NCBI GenBank assembly: GCA_017354895.1
Contig: CP071497.1
Span: 806,001-870,000 of the forward strand
Origin: Podospora comata
Lineage: Eukaryota > Ascomycota > Sordariomycetes > Sordariales > Podosporaceae
Length of the DNA stretch: 64,000 nt
Direction: 5' to 3'
The notes below the pieces were generated by a model. It did no database searches. It was not told the DNA's origin and worked only from the letters and a program-made list of their open reading frames with translations. The translations under genes and the position numbers were made by a program. Of the stretch, positions 44,641-55,812 are shown one piece after another; the stretch's first letter is position 1; the number at the start of each line of letters is the position of its first letter.

Positions 44641-45259
44641 TCTGAGAACCTAAAACCCTGCTCTACTATAACTATAAACATCAGAGGCCTCAGCATGACA
44701 TAATGTTCAACCTTGATGTCCCAGGGAGAGGCGCAATACCTGTTTGGGAAACATCGAGACCGTTGATTGGCCAATACAATGAGACCTAAGGGTCTTTCCT
44801 TGGAAGCATGGCTCGGGTTCGTCGGTTTGTTCGGGTTTGGTGCCAAGGCCTACAGTCAGCTCGGCTGAGCCCAACTGGTTGACCATGATGACTGTTTGGG
44901 GCTGGTTGGTAAGGCAAAGATCTTCACAGTATCTCATATCCGGCAAAGTCATGGACTTGGCAACAAATTGTTCAGTATTGGAGCTTGTCAATTCTTGTCT
45001 GTAAACTCCAAACTACTATCAACGCCTAGCTCCATGCAAAATGTCTATCGAATGACGAAAAGGAGACAACCGACACGGAGCAGATAATTGTGATGCCCAT
45101 GTCTCACCGGCATAATACTTCATAAACCCCCTTTCTTCCCTCCCAAACCATACTGCAACGCCAAATTCTCAACGCACGAGACCCTTGTTATTTCTTAACC
45201 CGAGATAAAAACGCAAAGCCAACTTTTTGAACCCGACCATCCACCAGAACCTACCCCAA
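44641..45259. other. Intergenic region
   Basis: 619 bases between the MFS relic and tps1; no gene, RNA or repeat recognised. Confidence 0.5.
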
Positions 45260-46969
45260 TCACTGTTGCGGCTGTTCCGTCTCCTCATCACCCGTCACAG
45301 CACAAACAGCATCGTGCACCACCTCGGCGCCGTTGTTAGCCACTTCGGCAACACCCTCAGCGGCGCTCTTAATCGCCCGTCTGGTGGTCTGCTCAGCCTG
45401 TTGCTCCTCAAAAGTTGGAATCCTAGTCAACTCCGTCACGAAGCTCTGGCCCCACCAAGCGCTAGTGTACTTGAACACATATCGCTCCAGCTTGCGGTAG
45501 TTAGCCTCGCGCTGTTCGGGGCTCATGGTGACGGCGTCGTGGATGGCGTTGGCCAGCTCTTCTGTGTTCCAGGGATTGACGATCAGACTTCCATTAAGAC
45601 TCTGAGCCGCTCCAGTAAACTCGGACAGGATCATGACTCCGTGACGCTCTCTCTGTGTGGCGATGTATTCGTATGACACCAGGTTCATGCCGTCGCGGGT
45701 GGAGCTGACCAGGCAGACATCGCTGACAGCGTAGAGTGCCGTGAGCTCATCAAACGAGACGGACTGGTGGAGGAAGTGGATGGGCATGAACTCAATCGTG
45801 CCAAACCTCCCGTTGATGCGGCCCACAAGCTCATTAACGACGGCTCGCAAGTTCTGGTATTCCTCCACATCTTGACGACTTGGCACCGCCACCTGCACCA
45901 GAACAATCTTGCCGATCCACTCGGGATGTTCGGTGAGGAACACCTCCAACGCGTGGAGTTTTTGGGGGACACCCTTGATATAGTCAAGGCGATCCACACC
46001 AACGATGAGCTTGACGCCCTCGAACTTGCGTTTCAAGGCGGCGATACGCGCTTGAACACTCGGCTTCTTCAAGCCTTCAACAAACTTCTCGGGGTCGATG
46101 CCGATTGGGAAAGCGCCGACGGTAACGAACCTGCCATTCCAGTCAACCCCGTTAGGTGTTGTTGGAGTAGACCTGAATGTGTTAGCATGATGGCTTCATG
46201 AGAAAGCGGTGGAAAGCACTCACAATATCCTCGAGCAACTGCTCAGGAAATGTCTGGCATAATCGTAGGTGTGGAAGCCGATCAAGTCGCATTCCAAGAT
46301 CCCGAGTAACAGTTGCTCTCTGACCGGGAGAATGCGATAGATCTCACTGCTGGGGAATGGCGTGTGCAAGAAGAAGCCAATCTTGACATTCTTCTTGGAG
46401 TCTCCAATCTCCTCGCGCAACATTTGCGGAAGCAGCATGAGATGGTAGTCGTGGACCCAGACCAGATCGCCGTCTTGTACGTCCTTGACCACCTCCTTGG
46501 CAAATAATCTGTTGACATCGCGGTAGGCAGCCCAAGCAGCCTCGTCGAATGTGATCTCACCGGGGTGGTAGTGGAAGAGTGGCCACAAGATCGAGTCTGG
46601 AGAAAGAAGTAGGGGTTAGCCAGTGATGCTTGGAGAAAAGCCGCGACGCTCGAGGGGCTACTCACTCGCAAAGCCGTTGTAGTGACGGTCAGCCAGCTCA
46701 TCGTCGACGAACACGGGGTAGGCGTTGTATTTCTCTTTGAGCTGTTCTCTCATGGGACCGATTTCCGCCTCGGGCACCTCCAGGCCGGGCCACCCATACC
46801 ACTGGAAGCTGGTGGCCTTGGACAAGCCGCTGAGACCAGTGACAAGACCACCTGAGGACATGGAGAAGCTGTATTGGCCATCGTCTGTTCGCTTGATGGT
46901 GATGGGAAGGCGGTTCGAGATTAAGAGGAGGCGACCGGACGAGCCGTTTTCGTCAACGAGGCCGGGCAT
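45260..46969 (-). CDS. tps1: Trehalose-6-phosphate synthase (GT20)
   Basis: Transfers glucose from UDP-glucose to glucose-6-phosphate, the first step of trehalose synthesis; cytosolic, linked to stress tolerance and glycolytic control. Exons 46969-46666, 46596-46224 and 46172-45260 give 529 residues. GT20 landmarks: RLLLISNRLPITIKR near the N-terminus, QWYGWPG, NSILWPLFHYHPGEI (built across intron 1), VWVHDYHLMLLPQMLR, GFFLHTPFPSSEIYR, VDRLDYIKGVPQKL and RDGMNLVSYEYIA. There is no C-terminal phosphatase domain, so it is the Tps1 type and not Tps2/3. The frame stays open upstream of ATG 46969, but without another ATG and without conserved sequence. Three AGGGG/CCCCT stress-element-like pentamers lie upstream (47023, 47063, 47583). 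Confidence 0.97.
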
Positions 46970-48673
46970 TGCGGGTAGCGAGCTTGGGGGTTGACAGCGC
47001 GGATTGCGAGGAACGAATGGTGAGGGGAGCGCCTGCGATGCAGCGCTCTGGGGTATGCTACGAGGGGAGGTCCTGCCTGCGCGACAGTGTCTTGAAAGAT
47101 TTGTATTAGGTTGGGGGTTGGTTCCTGAAGAGAGGTGATGATAAAGAGCAACGGCTATCTTTTTGTTGCTAAGTTCTGGAATGTTTGACAGCGGCCAGCT
47201 GTGGATCGACTGTGCCTCTGGTGACGTTGTCGACTGGTACACCTGCAAATGAAAGCTTGGAAACCGTTCGAGCTGCTCTTCAATGCGGGGCAGGCGCAGT
47301 GCAGCGAGAGAGACAGCCAAGGGCGGGGTAACAACTTGGAATTAGTTCAGGCCGGGTTGTCAAACAGCTCCGGGATGGGCGATGAGCTTTCCTTTATGTA
47401 TATGGAAATAGCTAGCTATGTGCATGTGAAGGCTCTGAGCGGGATATATGTAGTGTAATGAGGATGCTGACTGCTATTGCGAAGAACCTGTCATCTTTCT
47501 CGATTCTCACAGCTTTCGAAGCCGTCGACGTAATTTTTTGGGCGAGATCAAGGATGCCGAGTGCGGGACAGATGGCTGGCACCCCTGCCCGCATCAGCTA
47601 AAACGCCAGAAACGCCACGATAAAATCCCGGCAAGTCTCCACCCTGTCCCATCACCATGTCACCGTTATCAAGAGCATCACTTGTTGAGAGGAAGGCACA
47701 ATTCCCTATATTTGTCTCTGGATCCTGATATCTTGGCCAGGCTGCGACGCTGAAATCGCCATTTTGCACCTTCCAACCGGCCACAACCACGACAGGGATT
47801 CATCAAATGGCGCACCATACGACGATGCACCGTGATGCAGAGCGCACCGAGCCGAAATCTCTTGTTTGAGATGTTTTTTTTTCTCTTTGCTCTCGCCTGC
47901 CCAGATCGTGATTTCGGACCTTCTTTCCAGCCGTGACCCGCTTGGCTCACACTTTAATGCTGAACCACTGTTCAAAAACTGGAGGCCTGACAGCAAGACG
48001 ACAGAACAGGACTCTGGAGGAATGTTCTTTGCTATTCTTCAGTCTGCACGTTCCTTCAGCAGGACCCGCTCCTGTCGTCAGCCTGGCTCAACGGCGCGTG
48101 GGCCACATGCTCCTGGGCAACAAGACAGCTCAGGACACCAGCGACTGAACACCAAGAGCTGCACGACCTGAGATGTCACTTTTTTTTTGAACCTCGACTT
48201 TAGCCGTCCAAGGTCGGTCGGCTGGACTGCGGAGTAATCCCAGGCCAATCAAACGGCCACAACCCCCCCCATGTCACCTGCTGCCCGATTCTTTGTCAAT
48301 CGACCGGACCGAGACACCCAGCAGCCTTGTTGGACCCACATCCGAAGCCACGATCGAAACGGAGTGCTGCGATCTGGAACGGTAGCCCGGCTTGGCATCA
48401 TCCTCGATTATACAATTACATGGACGGCGACATGCCCGAGAGGGCTACCAAGTCTGCATTGATACTGCACTGTGATGCAGGCTACGGGCATCTCTCAACA
48501 GCAAACAACAAGTTGAAACAGACCACTGACAGTTCGGATGGTTTTAAAGCCATCAATCATGTGGATCTCCTGTGCAACACAGCCATGTTGTGCTGCCTGT
48601 GATGTGTCACCTCTTAGGTAAAGTATATGTAACTTATAACGAAGTAAAGAGAGCTAGATATTACTTGAAGCCA
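46970..48673. other. 1.7-kb region: tps1 promoter and P450 3' flank
   Basis: No gene supported. The tps1 leader is GC-rich near the ATG. Several short open frames at 47.5-48.6 kb have random composition. Homopolymer runs (T at about 47874, C at about 48264) are the only local oddities. Confidence 0.5.
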
Positions 48674-50335
48674 CTACCTCTGCACAGGCGTCAAGTAAGC
48701 ATTCAGCGCCCCCTTCTCCCACAGGTTGAAAATCCGCTGCTTGCTCATCCAGTCGGCGCTGTCCTCATCCATCTTCAAGTCAAAGTTCCAAAGTACGCGG
48801 GCAAGAATCAAACGCATTTCGATGTAGGCCAGGTTCCTTCCCAAGCAGTTCCGGGGACCCAAGTGGAAAGGTTGAAAGGCTTCCTTGTGATCGCTCGCGA
48901 ATTCGGGGTCGCCAAGCCATCTCTCAGGGTGGAATTCGAAAGGCTTCTTGAAGTGCTCCTCGTTGTGATACATGGCCCACTGATGGACGGCCACGACCGT
49001 CTGCTCATTCAGAGTCGTCAGCTGCTAGCATATCAGAACTCGGAAAGGGATGACTTACACCACCGGGGACATAGTGGCCAGCGATGCTAGCTCCCGCTGG
49101 GGGAACAACTCTGGGCAGCCCAGTCGGAACAGGAGGATACATCCTGAGCGCCTCGTCCAGGCAGGCGAGCAGATAGGGGAGGTTGCTGACACTCATAAAG
49201 TCAATCTCGTCCTCGGACTTGAAAGCACCTCTGACCTCGGCCGTGAGTTTCTCCAACGCGTCAGGGTTCGTCATCAGCAAGAAAGTAACCCCCGAAAGGA
49301 GCGTCGCTGTCGTCTCGGAGCCACCAATAATGAGAATCGCACTGTTGGCCTGCAGTTTCTGAAGCGTAAGACCCTGTTTCCCACAAGTCAGCTCACCACC
49401 CTCCCTGTCAACAACACGTCCAAAGGCTCAAAAACTCACCCACTCATCCGCCTTCTTCAACAACCCCTCAATCAAATCACTCCTCTCCTTCCCCCCCTCC
49501 ATCCGTTTCTTCAACTTCAACAACGTCATCTGATAGTGCCTCTCCCGTTCCTCCATCAAGCTCTTGGGCACCACCGCCATCAGCGCCTTGAACACCCACG
49601 GATAATGAACCAAGCTCTGAAAAACAACCCCCACCCTCGCCAGCTCGAAAATCGCCTTGACCCACGGGTGATACTCCCCGCCCTCCAAACACCCAAAACT
49701 CTCCCCAAACGCCAAATCCCCAATCACATCAAAAGTAGTATAGTTATACCACGCCGCCAAATCCACCTTTTTTCCCCCGGCCGCTCTGAGCTTTCTCATC
49801 AACAAATCAACATACTGCTTAATCAACGGCTGCTGCTCCCTCATGCTCCGATCGGAGAAACCGTGCGCCATTGTTCTTCGTAGTAGACCATGCTCCTCCC
49901 TTTTGGCGTTCACAATGTCAACCGGGAGGTCGTCCACCGGGCGGTAAAACCCGAGGTACTTTTCAAACTCTTCCGACTTGTCGGTGCGGTGGCCCATGAT
50001 GTCCTTCCAGGCCTGGGGGTTGGAGAAGGCGAGCTCGTTGGGGCCGATCCGGACGACGGGGCCGTACTTTTGGTGGAGGGGGAGGAGGTCGAAGGGGAGG
50101 GTGCCGCGACACAGGAGGCGGATGTGGCCTAGGCGGGTGGCGCGCATGAGGAGGGGGCCGGGGAAGGAGCGGAGAGGGTGGAGGAGGAGGTTGTAGAGTA
50201 TGCTGCCCAGGACGTAGAGGGCGAACTGGGAAGGGTGGTTAGTATTTGTGGCTTGTGATGGGAAAAGGTGGGATGACTTACGCCTCCTAGGAGGAGGAGG
50301 AGGGAGGGCCCTACTCCTAGGGACAGGAGGGCCAT
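48674..50335 (-). CDS. Cytochrome P450 monooxygenase (CYP65/isotrichodermin-hydroxylase-like)
   Basis: Membrane-bound haem oxidase, ER. Exons 50335-50282, 50225-49440, 49373-49059 and 49000-48674 give 493 residues. An N-terminal anchor (LGVGPSLLLLLGG, FALYVLGSILYNLLLHPL) is followed by the Pro/Gly hinge FPGPLL. Then come C-helix region sequences, the I-helix motif GGSETTAT, the ExxR of the K-helix (EALRMYPPVP), the PERF-like HPERWLGDPEF, and the haem ligand loop FHLGPRNCLGRNLA (Cys437). The family resembles fungal CYP65-type enzymes such as those in trichothecene routes, but the substrate is unknown. No tailoring enzyme or synthase is adjacent, so it does not look like part of a metabolite cluster. 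All three introns are 56-66 bases. Confidence 0.95.
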
Positions 50336-51556
50336 GGTTGGTTGGTGATGTTCAGTGGTGTGGTGTTGATATATGAGGGTGTGTGCTCAAGTCGCGAGTG
50401 CCGCTTGTGATGATTGCTATCATGGGATGTTCTGCCGTTCGCATCCAAAATTCCCACGCGTTTCACTGCTATTCAAACTAAAAGTGCGAAACTGACTCGT
50501 TCCCGCCTTTCCAGCAACTAAACTACTCTTCAAGCCAAAAAGAAAAAAAAAGTTGGAAGATTCACAGGTAGCCAGACCAGAACTCGCATTTGCTCGGAAC
50601 CGGACCTCAGTGTCGCATTTTGTAGTCCACGCAACATTGTGCGAGCTTGATAAACCCCCCCTTGGCCGAGAACTTGCCCCCCTCCCCCCGGACCTCGGAT
50701 CTGCATTTGCCATTTTTTTCTCCTCCTCAGGTTTGTCGGTGAGTGAGTGAACGTGTGGTTGCAATTCAGTGGTAGGCGGGTACGAGTACGATGGGAAAAA
50801 GCAGGTGAAACCAAAGGTTCAATCTTGGGGTTGATAGGTTTATATTGGTCAGTCCAACCCCCCTGCGCGGCACATGGACTCTTACCCTGGTCTTGATCTT
50901 CATCGACACAAAGTCGGCTTACGTCCAAGTATATACCTGTAGCGTATAGGTTATCATGTCAGCACTCTAGAATATATGTTCATACTAGAATTACCTTACC
51001 CACCGCCCTTCACAATCCTGCTGACCTCGACCGCTTCTCAGGGGTAACGCCGATCCGTGATCCCGCCAAGACGGAACAGAGCTTCAGAGCGAGGTCACCA
51101 TCCCGGAATGGTTAGCGCTCATCGGCCGCTAACGGTTGCAAAAGCTTAGGGGGGAACGCCACTAGAAGCTGTTTTGGTGTACGAATTCGAGAAGGCCGGA
51201 ATGACACCTTGTTCTCCTCGAGTTTGTTCAGGAAGAAGCACTCGTTTGTGCATTGGACGACCGATACTACATCCTCATCAGGCAGGTCATAATGGAAGCC
51301 TTGGTGTGAAGAGGTCTCACGTGAAACAAGCACAAGTCCTTATGTGCCTAAGTGGAGTTAGTTGTAGAAATAGGATGGTCAATGATTAAAGTGTCACCTA
51401 CGTGTACGTCTACTGTAAATCTACTAATATATCCGCATCTCCCAGGCATCAAACTTCCCCCACCAAATCAACTCGCCAACTCTGCATAGTCAATCCTCCC
51501 CAAAACTTGTCCACGATGTAAAATCGCCCCCCCTCAACACCTAGGTAATCTTCCCA
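50336..51556. other. 1.2-kb intergenic region
   Basis: P450 promoter at left and 3' flank of the DUF7924 gene at right. No coding frame, RNA gene or repeat supported. Confidence 0.5.
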
Positions 51557-52831
51557 TCAACCCCCCAACAAACCACCAACCCAGCAATTCCCCCCCTCCA
51601 CCGCTCCCTCCCTCACCCTCCCCGCCCAGCTCCTCAAATTCCTAAACGCCCTCGCCCCTTTCAAAAACTCGTCCCGTCCCCTCATCATCTCCCACCTCCC
51701 CAACTCAGTCATGTAATACCCCAACCCCTCCACCTTTTTATCCACCCCTTCTTCCTGCTCAGCAACAAAATGCACAAACAACCTCAACACCCCACCCGCA
51801 TCATAAACCCCCGAAAACGCCAACCCCTCCCCTTTTCCTTCCCCCCTTTTCCTTTCCCCGGGTGCGTAATTCCTCAGCACAAACATCCCCCTCGCCCCAT
51901 AAGCCCCATCCACCGCCACCGCAGCAACACCTCCCTTCCCCCCCCTCCCAACAACCTCGACAAAAAAGTTAGGCGCAACAGGTACCTCGTACCTCTTGGT
52001 CGCGATGACAAACTCTTCCTCCCGATCCCGAATAAGATGTTCCAACTCTGCCGGTGGAACACCGTCGAAGCTGTACGGGGTGGGGATTACGTCAGGGAGC
52101 GAGTTGACCGGTTTCATGGCGTTGAAGGAGATGTAGATCCTGTTTTGGGGGAAGGCGGGGACACACCCGGCGATGGTGTCCAGGACCCCATCGGGGAGGA
52201 GGCGGTTGTCTTGGGAGGGGGGGAGGGAGGATTTGTGCTGGAAGGTGTCATATGCTTCTGAGGAAAAGGACGTGGTTGTGAGGGTCTGTATCGGGGTTGA
52301 GAGGTAAGTCAAAATTTTGTCAAGGTCCGACGGTGAGGGGGAGGAGGGGGAGGGGAGGTGGATTCGGTGGTCGAGGAGGTGTTGTTCTTGGAGGAGGGAG
52401 TAGATTGTGGTGGGGGATGGGCGGGCGGTGGTACCAGGGCGGGGGGGCAGAGGGGAGCGGACTCGTCGGGGGGGAGGAGGAGGGCGGGTGGGTTGGAAGA
52501 AGGAGGGGTGTAAGTCGCGGAGGTATCGGGTTTCGATCGGGGGGAAGGTGAGTGGTTGGCTTCGACTGCTGCTGGTGTGGACGCGAGCGATGGTCATGTT
52601 TCGCACCGCGCCGGGTGCTGGGAGGGAGGTTCTACGGTCGCGGTCGCGATCGCGATCGCGGAGGGACCAGCATAATCTTGGAAGCTGGGAGTAGTCGCTC
52701 CACAGGACGGGATAGTTTTCGTTGTTGTCGCCGATGGTGATTTTGATGGGGCGTTGGTTGTCGTCGTCGTGGTCGTCGTCGTCGTCATCGTTTTCACGAT
52801 GGCGCTTTGATCCGTGCGGCGGTGTTGTCAT
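51557..52831 (-). CDS. DUF7924-type fungal protein
   Basis: Single exon, 424 residues. The N-terminal half is disordered: an acidic run (NDDDDDDHDDDN), an Arg-Asp alternation (RDRDRDRDRR), then Pro- and Ser-rich stretches. The C-terminal 150 residues form the recognisable domain: VPVAPNFFVEVVGRGG, VDGAYGARGMFVLRNY, a middle loop, YYMTELGRWEMMRGRDEFLK and GARAFRNLRSWAGRVRE. This pattern (PNFF-E, GA-GARG, YYMT-L, F--GA-AFRN) is the fungal DUF7924 signature. The fold has been compared with PD-(D/E)xK-like nuclease folds, but I cannot confirm that here; FVEVVG has Val where FVEVKG is usual, so a key Lys may be lost. Function unassigned. Confidence 0.77.
   Translation of the reverse strand: MTTPPHGSKRHRENDDDDDDHDDDNQRPIKITIGDNNENYPVLWSDYSQLPRLCWSLRDRDRDRDRRTSLPAPGAVRNMTIARVHTSSSRSQPLTFPPIETRYLRDLHPSFFQPTRPPPPPRRVRSPLPPRPGTTARPSPTTIYSLLQEQHLLDHRIHLPSPSSPSPSDLDKILTYLSTPIQTLTTTSFSSEAYDTFQHKSSLPPSQDNRLLPDGVLDTIAGCVPAFPQNRIYISFNAMKPVNSLPDVIPTPYSFDGVPPAELEHLIRDREEEFVIATKRYEVPVAPNFFVEVVGRGGKGGVAAVAVDGAYGARGMFVLRNYAPGERKRGEGKGEGLAFSGVYDAGGVLRLFVHFVAEQEEGVDKKVEGLGYYMTELGRWEMMRGRDEFLKGARAFRNLRSWAGRVREGAVEGGNCWVGGLLGG
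52637..52663 (-). repeat. CG(A/C)TCG hexamer run coding Arg-Asp repeats
   Basis: Hexamer repeats gcgatc/gcggtc on + encode the RDRDRDRDRR tract of the DUF7924 protein. A nearby GTC-triplet run (about 52760-52790) encodes its Asp tract. Confidence 0.7.
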
Positions 52832-53230
52832 ATTGAGTTTTAAGGTCTTGTCACTGTCGAAACTGACACGGGTAGAGACAAAAGACGGGAAAAGGCAGGG
52901 AGCGGGGAGCGGACTTGATGCGGTTTTCCACCCTTCCCATGGCCCATTTTATGGAAAAGACGGGAGCAGAGGTTGCACCTAACTGCACGCCACCGAGGAA
53001 GGAAAAGTGTCCAATGCTACACACAATCATCCGAAGCGAATCATGCCACTTCCATCCCGTGGTTGGGTGTGTGACATGGTGCATTTCGACTGGGCAGCAA
53101 AAGAATACAAGGAAAATAGTTACACTGCATCTTTGGGTCAAGGTAAGGTAGGTTGACAGGTGTCATGACCTGTCATGGTGCCGCTGTGTTGCCCTTTTCC
53201 CGCCTTGAACTTGAGACACAGCACCGCTAC
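52832..53230. other. Intergenic region
   Basis: 399 bases with the DUF7924 promoter and the 3' flank of the zincin-like gene. Nothing recognised. Confidence 0.5.
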
Positions 53231-55167
53231 CTACAACCTCAACCGAATCCTCTCAAACACATTCGGCGTCAACCTCACGCAAACCCCGGCCAACCGAAAC
53301 AAACACTCCTGTGGATAGTAATTATACTCCATCGCCTCCCTCCCCCTCCCAAACCCAGTCCTATCCGAATACCTCCTCACCACCCTCCCCCACCATGCCC
53401 TAACCCCCCCATCCACCACCCCCTCAATCGAGTCCCTAAACACCACCCTCGGCGTGAACAGCTCCCCCCCAACCGTCCCATCACAAACCCCATCCCTCCC
53501 CAGGTTAGTATCCCCCCCATTACACTCCCTCGCCAACCCCCCGTCAATCAAGTCCATCAGTCCCGCCGCCACCCTCCCCTCACTCGTCTCCATCGTATCC
53601 CTATCACTACCGCAGCTATACGCCCCATAATCCCAACCCCCAATCAGCTGCCTGCCCAACAAACTCGCCGCAAAAGCAGTAGCCCACCCCTCGGAGAAAG
53701 CAAGCCCCTGCTCCACAGGACTACCTCCGCAGATAGTATGCGCCCCTCCCCTCCCGGGAATCCCCCCGGCAAGCGAGTACATGAAGTGATGGCCCAGCTC
53801 ATGAGCAAAGTGATCCCCGCTCTGAGACCCAACACTCCCCCAGATATCAATCTTGTTCTGTCCCGGGTAGTACCTCGACCAATCCATCGGGTACTGGATC
53901 CCCAGTTTGGGCACATCCCAGGCCCCGACCAACCGGTCAGCCGTTTGATAGATGGTGTTAAATTCGTTCCATAACCTGACCAGTTCCGGGCCAAAGGAGT
54001 GAGGGATGATGGCATCGACTGTTACTTCGTTTGTGGGGGAGATTTTGTAGGGGAGGGGGAATTCTGTGCCCCCCGTCCGGCCAAGGTGGCTTGTCCCGCC
54101 TCGGAACTGGAGTTTGGTATTGTCAAAGGCGACCGAGATCAAGACGATGAATTGGTCCGAGGGGAGGGTGATTGTTTTGGTGGCGCGGCCGGCGGGGGAG
54201 AGGGTGAGGGAGGTGAAGCCGTAGGTTTGGCGGGAGTCGTCGGTGATGTCCTGGATGTAGATCCAGACTGTGGCGCCTGACATTGGGGGGTGGGTTGGGG
54301 GGGTGGTGGAGCGGTCTTCCCAGCGGACGCGGAGGGTTACTTGGTAGGTTTCCTTCTCTCGGCGAGGGGGGTTGCCGTCGATGGGGTAGGGGAGGAGGAG
54401 AGGGATGTTTGGTGGGTTGGACAAGACGGGGGTGGGTTCGTCGGGGTAATCGGGGCAGGAGCAGGTTTTGTTGAAGTCGGAGGGGTCGGGGAGGGGGATG
54501 GTGGGGATGGTTTGGTTACGGCGGTAGAGATCGAGGAGCCAGTTGTCCCTGTGTTGTTGCGGTGAGTAGGGCGTTTGTGAAGAAGAAAAGGGGTTGCGTA
54601 CCAGTACTCTGCGGGTTCTGTGAACTGAACTGCCAGGTGTGCCTTGTCTTTCTTGTCAGGCACCACGGTGAGGTACACCAAGTCTTTCCCAATCATCCTA
54701 ATGTCAAGCGTGCCATTGCTGTTTTGCTGGGGGGCCACCTCCACTGACAGCTCATAGGAGCTCCCAACAGCAGGATCCTCGAGATGGATCATTTCCTTCT
54801 GAGAAACTTCACTTGACACTACTTCCCCTGTCGCAACAACGGTAGGCTCAACATACTCAACCTGCACAGGTCTAATCCCAATCGAATAGGTGAGGTTCCT
54901 GCTTGCATAGTTCTTGCCCAATCGGGAAAAGGACAGGTCCAAGGGTAGGTGAATCGATGAGCCAGTCTTGCCAGTGCCGATAGGTACCACTCTGGTGGGA
55001 CGTGCAATCTTGACGCTGGCAGGTGGTTGTGCACGAACCGTAGATTCGACGGCCTGTTCGCGTTCGGTAATGGATCCAATGACAATCCAGGCTATGAACA
55101 GACCTAGGAGGCCAATCAAGGCCAACGAGCGGTGCTGAAACATGGTGAGCTTGGCGATGATTGCCAT
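53231..55167 (-). CDS. Type II membrane protein with HExxH zincin-like domain
   Basis: Exons 55167-54602 and 54548-53231 give 627 residues. One membrane helix near the N-terminus (LALIGLLGLFIAWIVIG, residues about 15-31) with a short cytosolic lead predicts a lumenal/outside body. Residues about 60-330 hold predicted beta-rich segments (SYELSVEVAP, GATVWIYIQDITDDS, SDQFIVLISVAFDNT), like Ig-type modules. The C-terminal part carries AHELGHHFMYSLAGG (His438, Glu439, His442) and, 33 residues on, AFSEGWATAF (Glu475), the layout of gluzincin metallopeptidases, followed by a Cys-containing region. I do not recognise the family. The motif and the spaced Glu suggest a real peptidase, but no activity is shown. 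The 53-base intron has donor GTACGC, slightly weak. Confidence 0.82.
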
Positions 55168-55812
55168 GGAGCCTGCAGCGGTGCAACGCTGTCGGCTGCC
55201 GTTCTTATAGGTTTTCGTGTCATGCTGTCGTCGACGTTGGTAGCCGTGGTCTAGACTCTACTCTGGTTCTCTACAGCTCAGCCGCAGCAGACTTAGTTGG
55301 GCCGAAGCAGTGCGTGATAATGAGAGGCGTCCAGTCTAGCTGTTTTGTGGTCGGTGTATGAGTGAGTCGGGCTGGTGGCAGCGAATCGAGAAGACAAACG
55401 ATAAAGGATGCCTGAAACAGGCTTAGGATAATCTAGTCTTGCCACCAATGTCGTCTTCTCAAGAGCAAGTTGTTCACCCGCCTTTTGATTGCCATCAGCC
55501 CTACGCTAGCTTGTTCTGTTGAACATCGTCGGTGTTGGAACTGTGGCTGCATGATGGCTTCAGCTCGCGTATTTGATCCAATGGTTGATCCGACTAGACT
55601 CTGGACTCACCGGTTAGCAACAGGTGCGGCACAACTTAGCTGTTTGGTCCCAATCCCACACAATACTCATGAGAAAGGAAGATAGCGTTGAAAATCAAGT
55701 AGGTATATTGCGTGCGGTACGTGCTGGTGGGGGGGGTATCCAAAAAAGCAACAATCATCCTCTCCCTCCTTTACATATCTCGTAAACTTCTTCCAATCGA
55801 AAGCCCAGAATT
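55168..55812. other. Intergenic region
   Basis: 645 bases between the zincin-like gene start and the 3' end of the GPI-protein gene; no gene or RNA recognised. Confidence 0.5.

Noticed and set aside
46970-47320. 117-codon N-terminal extension of tps1
   Set aside because: No in-frame ATG and no conserved sequence; GT20 proteins start near RLLLISNRLP.
48674-50335. P450 as part of a secondary-metabolite cluster
   Set aside because: No synthase, transferase or pathway regulator lies next to it; neighbours are a trehalose gene and a DUF7924 gene.
53153-53974. 273-codon Pro/Arg/His-rich frame on +
   Set aside because: Antisense of the zincin-like exon, whose HExxH domain is clearly real.
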